Below, piece after piece: positions 62,601 through 64,000 of a stretch of DNA of 64,000 bases. The DNA is taken from positions 20,682,001-20,746,000 of the forward strand of contig NC_080574.1 of assembly GCF_029962835.1 (NCBI RefSeq). The letters are read 5' to 3'. This DNA comes from Magnolia sinica (lineage: Eukaryota > Streptophyta > Magnoliopsida > Magnoliales > Magnoliaceae). Below the pieces are notes generated by a model, which was not told where the DNA came from, made no database searches, and worked only from the letters and a program-made list of their open reading frames with translations. Made by a program: the position numbers and the translations under genes. Positions within the stretch are counted from its first letter, which is position 1; every line of letters begins with the position of its first letter.

Positions 62601-64000
62601 TGGTTCTCCATAGTTAGACAACTGTTTCTTATGTTTGCTTACATTATGTGGGCTTATTCATATGCAGTGATATGGATGAAGTAAAGCTAAAGGAGAAGGG
62701 GCGCACATTTCATGATTCTTTCCTGACCAAGGTTTTTATCAGTTGGAGCATCCATAAATATTACATATTTCATTTTTTACCGTCTTTATGATAGTTTCAT
62801 CTAAGAAAAAAAGCTTTTATGATGGTTACTGATTCCTTGCTAGGTTGATCAGCCTATCCTTAAGGTTTTTTTCTTTGCCTAAAAATTTCACTCGAGATGA
62901 TAGAAGCCCCAAAATGGAGTTCATGCCTGTAAATTAGTCAAAACACTTTGATTCTGTTTTTGTGCTCATCTTCGGGTTCTACTCTCCTCAGCTGTCATTG
63001 TTGTTGAAGGGGACTGTGGTAGCACCTCCTGATAAATTCGGTAAAATCATCTTGATTTCATAATTATTTTCGATTGTTTTGCAAATGTATACTTAATTTA
63101 GTTCTACAAAGTGTGGGATTTTTGTTTCTATGTATATATATATTTTTCAGCTGGGCATGACTTGAAAAGTTCACCTCAATCCCCTTGACTTGGGCTGCAG
63201 GGGAAACACTACAAGATGAGAGAGTAAATGGAGGGGCATTCACAGGCACCGATGGTCACCAGTTTCCATCCAAGTTAATCCCTGTAAGTTATATGGACAA
63301 AAATTTTGTTACCTTGTGGCAATTGAAATGCTTTCACCCCATCCACAACATTATAGAAGAGTCACATGCTTGCTTTTGGTGACGTGTTTGGTTTAGCCAT
63401 GGTTTACTGATTTTACACATGGCGTATTTCTCTTCACCCGATTGCCACTAAGCTTTTCTGAACTTCCTCCATGAGTTGTATGCTTTTAGAATAACCTGTA
63501 AATTTTATGGAAACTTCTGAACTTACGGTCTATCCTTAAAAATCATGAAATGCCGAAAAAAATCATATGCAGTGGCAAAAAAATGTGGCTGTCCATATAT
63601 TCACATATTTCTGCAGTGGACCGTCTTGAGGCAAATATCAATTTAAATTGAATGCCAAAGACCACTGCTTGTTAGGAGAAAGTTTGTCATTTGTTAGAGT
63701 TTCCAATCTGATAATGTATATGCTAACTGATCGAAATGACATTTGCAAGCAACTTATATCATTCGCTGAACTGATCACTTACGTAAGTAGGGTAAACGTA
63801 TATTACTGCATGAATAACGGGTTGGCAGTAGGTTAGAAAGGCTACTGGTGGTATTTGTTTCCTTATAAATTCTGAGATAATTTCACTCCTTTTGACTCTG
63901 CAAATATCGGTAATGGTAATTAAGACTTCTATTGTCCTAAGAACTTTATGATGTGAAATTCTGGTATTTTCTTGATATGCAGCAAGCAGTCACCAAAGAT
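42965..64000 (+). CDS. ARC5: ARC5/DRP5B-type dynamin GTPase (partial, exons 1-9)
   Basis: Join: 42965-43297, 57200-57364, 60827-60949, 61115-61336, 62013-62146, 62240-62332, 62668-62731, 62992-63040, 63201-63283; it continues past the window. These exons give 422 residues against about 777 in the Arabidopsis protein. Seen: P-loop GHQTDGKS; switch region TKTRRPIT; DTPG in exon 2; TKLD in exon 4; then the start of the dynamin middle region (LFLEELLQKR, SVPLIIPLLEKEYRS). Known: ARC5/DRP5B is a cytosolic GTPase assembling on the outer envelope at the plastid division site and on peroxisomes, driving constriction. Intron 1 is 13.9 kb and holds a 9.5-kb antisense retroelement; intron 2 is 3.5 kb with a LINE and MITEs. 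No frame break is seen, so the gene is probably functional. Confidence 0.93.
43501..44151. mobile_element. MITE with GGTCGTTTGG / CCAAACGACC ends (ARC5 intron 1)
   Basis: The terminal inverted repeat GGTCGTTTGG at 43501 pairs with CCAAACGACC ending at 44151. Inside, both sides carry GTGTGAATTGG-like and CCAATTCACAC-like segments, so the whole piece folds back. No coding capacity. The target duplication is not clear. Confidence 0.55.
44928..45160. repeat. Degenerate telomere-like TTAGGGTTT cluster
   Basis: Several variants of TTTAGGG occur (TTAGGGTTTGAG, GATTTAGGGTTAGG, GATTTAGGGTTAGGGTTT and others), spaced irregularly. Confidence 0.6.
45355..45432. repeat. (GA)n microsatellite, ~78 bp
   Basis: Uninterrupted GA dinucleotides. 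It is the longest simple repeat in the window and produces a spurious Leu/Ser ORF on the minus strand. Confidence 0.95.
46416..46454. repeat. 39-bp host duplication, left copy
   Basis: Runs from TTTGAATTGGTTTCC to TTCATAAAGTTG. It is an exact copy of 55933-55971 on the other side of the retroelement. Confidence 0.9.
46455..46992 (-). repeat. 3' LTR of the Tat element (outer ~30 bp missing)
   Basis: The inner end is intact: minus-strand TGTTGGGGACAAAAC, directly after a purine tract. Compared with the other LTR, the outermost 30 bp (55372-55401) are absent and host sequence starts at 46454. The middle third, about 185 bp, is identical to the 5' LTR, while both sides differ. Confidence 0.85.
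46993..47006 (-). other. Polypurine tract of the Tat element
   Basis: Minus strand TTTTAGGGGGCTCT, immediately before the LTR start TGTTGGGG. Confidence 0.65.
47298..47308 (+). promoter_or_regulatory. TATA box for the antisense gene
   Basis: CCTTATAAAACG lies about 180 bp before the first ATG of the antisense gene and outside the LTR. A GTGAGT at 47453 may be the donor of a leader intron. Confidence 0.5.
47488..49852 (+). pseudogene. Antisense accessory gene of the Tat element (putative gypsy-type transposon domain)
   Basis: Lies opposite to pol, between integrase and the 3' LTR. Segments in order: a short N-terminal open segment (47488-47763); an acidic segment (47727-48128) with RVGYHIPESVITYLPRPNDL; then, after a shift near 48080, NGWRNLLGCAVLWAEMEQPP and YPGFYVFSARRGGGGS, which match the plant domain named 'putative gypsy type transposon'. 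Two likely introns follow at 48371-48434 and 48581-48667 (pyrimidine-rich ends, TTTTGCAG). A long Ala/Glu-rich coiled coil closes it (about 49230-49600). Function is unknown in the family. Confidence 0.75.
49868..51092 (-). pseudogene. Tat-element integrase (frameshifted)
   Basis: The first segment (51092-50649) has the HHCC zinc-binding region (HEGICGNHSGG, CDRCQ) and the first catalytic Asp (WGIDLIGPLPMG). After a shift near 50680 comes DYFTKWAEAEPLAKI. After a second near 50560, the last segment (50572-49868) has VTDNGRQF (second Asp), HHPQTNGQVEAVNK (Glu) and a long C-terminal domain ending LKVYYP. All DDE residues can be seen, but in three frames. Confidence 0.9.
51025..52137 (-). pseudogene. 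Tat-element dual RNase H
   Basis: One 370-codon open segment contains two RNase H domains in tandem. The first is the usual Ty3/gypsy domain (LLLYLAVSEAAVSSALI, VYYVSKALLPAETRYPSLEK). The second is an archaeal/plant-type RNase H (WNLYVDGSFN, NNTAEYEALLLGL, FSDSQLVVNQV, ENSKADLLAKLAS) with the D-E-D catalytic pattern visible. This tandem arrangement is specific to Tat elements. Confidence 0.92.
52160..53067 (-). pseudogene. Tat-element reverse transcriptase (frameshifted)
   Basis: The N-terminal part (53067-52684) contains HRLNVDPSYRPIRQKRR and VLVKKSNGKWRGCIDYTDLN. The frame shifts near 52715. The remainder (52639-52160) has MDAYSGYNQI, VMPFGLKNAGATYQRLVN and the catalytic YIDDMLVKS, then FLGFLVSQRGIEANPEK. 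Another shift near 52165 separates it from RNase H. Confidence 0.92.
53214..54053 (-). pseudogene. Tat-element nucleocapsid end and aspartic protease
   Basis: A 280-codon open segment holds the zinc-knuckle-like motif near its start, then FRILVDTGSSADVLF, the aspartic protease active-site motif (DTG), and YNAILGRPSL downstream, typical of plant gypsy proteases. An in-frame stop at about 53118 separates it from RT. Confidence 0.85.
53944..55272 (-). pseudogene. Tat-element gag (frameshifted)
   Basis: The first open segment (55272-54385) has a Gln/Pro-rich N-terminus and then the retrotransposon gag core (DPTEHIECFRTYMELHDASD, FVELSNAFLTNF). The frame then shifts near 54400 into a segment with KDYIKRFNFESLQVRN (54410-54126), and again near 54050 into one with a knuckle-like CHYHRDHGHNTSDC. 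It forms the capsid/nucleocapsid in intact relatives. Here it is broken at least twice. Confidence 0.85.
55354..55368 (-). other. Primer-binding site of the Tat element
   Basis: Minus strand TGGCGCCGTCTGTGG, starting 3 nt inside the 5' LTR. TGGCGCCGT matches the start of sites complementary to the 3' end of plant tRNA-Asp as used by Tat/Athila elements. The match beyond nine bases is weak. Confidence 0.7.
55372..55936 (-). repeat. 5' LTR of the Tat element (outer ~9 bp missing)
   Basis: The inner end is intact: minus-strand GCATCAACA, followed after 3 nt by the primer-binding site. The outer end stops at the motif TATGTTTTG. The same motif in the other LTR continues with TCCCCAACA, so about 9 bp are lost and the host sequence joins through a TTTG microhomology. 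The LTR contains a 21-bp direct duplication (two CTTCTCCTGGGATCACGGA units, plus strand). Confidence 0.85.
55933..55971. repeat. 39-bp host duplication, right copy
   Basis: Exact copy of 46416-46454. Its first four bases (TTTG) are shared with the LTR edge. Confidence 0.9.
55972..57199 (+). other. Remainder of ARC5 intron 1
   Basis: Unique-looking AT-rich intron without ORFs, ending TTGCATGCAG. I see no repeat structure in it. Confidence 0.6.
57200..57364 (+). CDS. ARC5: ARC5 exon 2 (DTPG motif)
   Basis: Fifty-five residues, from AYIEAENMRL to KNRVLQ. The acceptor is TTGCATGCAG|GCC and the donor TTACAG|GTCCGT. It contains LTIIDTPGLIAPAPG, the G3 motif. It joins exon 1 in phase 0 across 13.9 kb. 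Confidence 0.93.
58028..59017 (-). mobile_element. 5'-truncated LINE in ARC5 intron 2
   Basis: The minus strand encodes the C-terminal part of a plant L1-type LINE ORF2: SKIRFWLDLCCGSPSLAESF, SGRFSVHSLYRAL, then the zf-RVT domain (MPPKVAGFRWHMGRKRVLT, CLLCLRTKETVDHLFIHCPF). The 3' end is an AT-rich tail near 58028-58070. Near-identical 12-bp flanks (TATATTGCAGGA at 58016, TATATTGCTGGA at 59018, one mismatch) look like a target duplication. Confidence 0.85.
59053..59600. mobile_element. MITE with ~75-bp inverted repeats and nested palindrome (ARC5 intron 2)
   Basis: GAAATGGTACTAT onward through GAGCTGTGTGGGCCCCAC at the left pairs with the complementary series at the right (GTGGGGCCCACACAGCTCGACC to ATAGTACCATTTC). 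Each arm contains its own palindrome, CCTCATGGGA..TCCCATGAGG. A (CA)n/(TA)n tract follows directly. Confidence 0.75.
59602..59680. repeat. (AC)n microsatellite with interruptions
   Basis: CA dinucleotides interrupted by ATATATATG, ending in (TGTA)n. Confidence 0.9.
59681..60417 (+). other. ARC5 intron 2, no gene
   Basis: No coding signal. Includes scattered short fragments of foldback MITEs. Confidence 0.5.
60418..60541. mobile_element. Small MITE with CAAGGTATT / AATACCTTG ends
   Basis: Short inverted ends bracket an interior of ATGGCCTGTAATG-type repeats. It resembles the hAT-like MITE at 18372-18536. Confidence 0.45.
60827..60949 (+). CDS. ARC5: ARC5 exon 3
   Basis: Forty-one residues, beginning GQGRAVEALVRAKMQHKE and ending TTRRVVMQ. 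The acceptor is TGTTTCAG|GGG and the donor ATGCAA|GTATGT. It includes the ILCLED strand of the GTPase domain. Confidence 0.93.
61115..61336 (+). CDS. ARC5: ARC5 exon 4 (TKLD motif)
   Basis: Seventy-four residues, from IDPELSRTVVVSTKLD to SNDEFKQ. The acceptor is TTGCTGCAG|ATT and the donor AAACAG|GTTTTG. It carries the G4 motif TKLD, which gives guanine specificity. Confidence 0.94.
61440..61485. repeat. (TTTC)n/(TTC)n tract in ARC5 intron 4
   Basis: TTTC repeats followed by TTC repeats. Confidence 0.8.
62013..62146 (+). CDS. ARC5: ARC5 exon 5
   Basis: Encodes AVSLRELEDVASLEEKLG onward to EELLQK. The acceptor is TAATTGCAG|GCT; the donor AAAAG|GTAC splits an Arg codon (phase 2) that is completed by exon 6. 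Confidence 0.92.
62240..62332 (+). CDS. ARC5: ARC5 exon 6
   Basis: Completes the split Arg codon, then YMESVPLIIPLLEKEYRS and on to NQEL. The acceptor is GGCAAAG|G and the donor CTCAG|GTGAGT. The preceding intron is only 93 nt. Confidence 0.92.
62668..62731 (+). CDS. ARC5: ARC5 exon 7
   Basis: Encodes the split Ser codon, then DMDEVKLKEKGRTFHDSFL and TK. The acceptor is ATATGCAG|T and the donor ACCAAG|GTTTTT. It restores phase 0. Confidence 0.92.
62992..63040 (+). CDS. ARC5: ARC5 exon 8
   Basis: Encodes LSLLLKGTVVAPPDKF plus the first base of a Gly codon. The acceptor is CTCCTCAG|CTG and the donor TTCG|GTAAAA. Confidence 0.92.
63201..63283 (+). CDS. ARC5: ARC5 exon 9
   Basis: Encodes GETLQDERVNGGAFTGTDG onward to SKLIP. 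The acceptor is GGGCTGCAG|GG and the donor CCT|GTAAGT. This is the last exon I can place. The family continues with a block starting NAGMRLYGG, which is not found before 64000. Confidence 0.92.
63284..64000 (+). other. ARC5 intron 9, cut by the window edge
   Basis: No coding segment of the next conserved ARC5 block is visible. A polypyrimidine-poor TATGCAG|CAAGCAG at about 63976-63989 could be an acceptor, but the residues after it do not match the family. Confidence 0.5.

Noticed and set aside
63976-64000. Possible ARC5 exon 10 after TATGCAG
   Set aside because: The six codons after the AG do not match the next conserved block of the family, and the pyrimidine tract is poor. It cannot be resolved within the window.
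1-64000. CRISPR arrays, operons, phage or bacterial defence systems
   Set aside because: Spliced genes, LINEs, MITEs and LTR elements show plant nuclear DNA; no regularly spaced direct repeats were seen.

Overview
This is a window of a plant nuclear genome: intron-rich genes sit among LTR retrotransposons, LINEs and foldback MITEs, in an AT-rich background with GA/CA microsatellites. The very common foldback MITEs, with arms like GTCCATCC and GTGGGCCCAC, resemble repeats I associate with magnoliid-type genomes. That lineage guess is weak. Nothing prokaryotic is present.

Only two host genes can be supported. The first is on the minus strand (11533-25458). Six in-phase exons encode a 637-residue protein with three PHD fingers, best matched to the EHD3-type chromatin/flowering regulators. 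The second is on the plus strand (42965 to beyond 64000). Nine exons encode the first 422 residues of an ARC5/DRP5B-type dynamin, the plastid and peroxisome division GTPase; its 3' part lies outside the window. Every splice junction given was read from GT/AG sites and phase agreement.

Layout: 1-11.5 kb holds MITEs and a 3-kb LTR copy. 11.5-25.5 kb is the PHD gene, whose introns carry a 5'-truncated LINE with a perfect 16-bp target duplication, RTE LINE pieces, a solo LTR and small MITEs. 26-41 kb is a repeat graveyard: a LINE split by a 3041-bp solo LTR with perfect 5-bp target duplication, a Copia relic, an inverted third copy of the 3-kb LTR and another LINE tail. 42.2-64 kb is the ARC5 gene. 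Its proximal upstream region is a MITE, its 13.9-kb intron 1 holds a 9.5-kb Ty3/gypsy Tat-lineage element in antisense orientation, and its intron 2 holds a LINE and a palindromic MITE.

I found no evidence for a new molecular system. The most unusual object is the Tat element in ARC5 intron 1. Both outer LTR ends are missing, it is flanked by a 39-bp host duplication instead of 5 bp, and its LTRs differ mainly by G/T and A/C transversions. It is either a repair-mediated, integrase-independent capture or an assembly artefact, and both possibilities can be tested.
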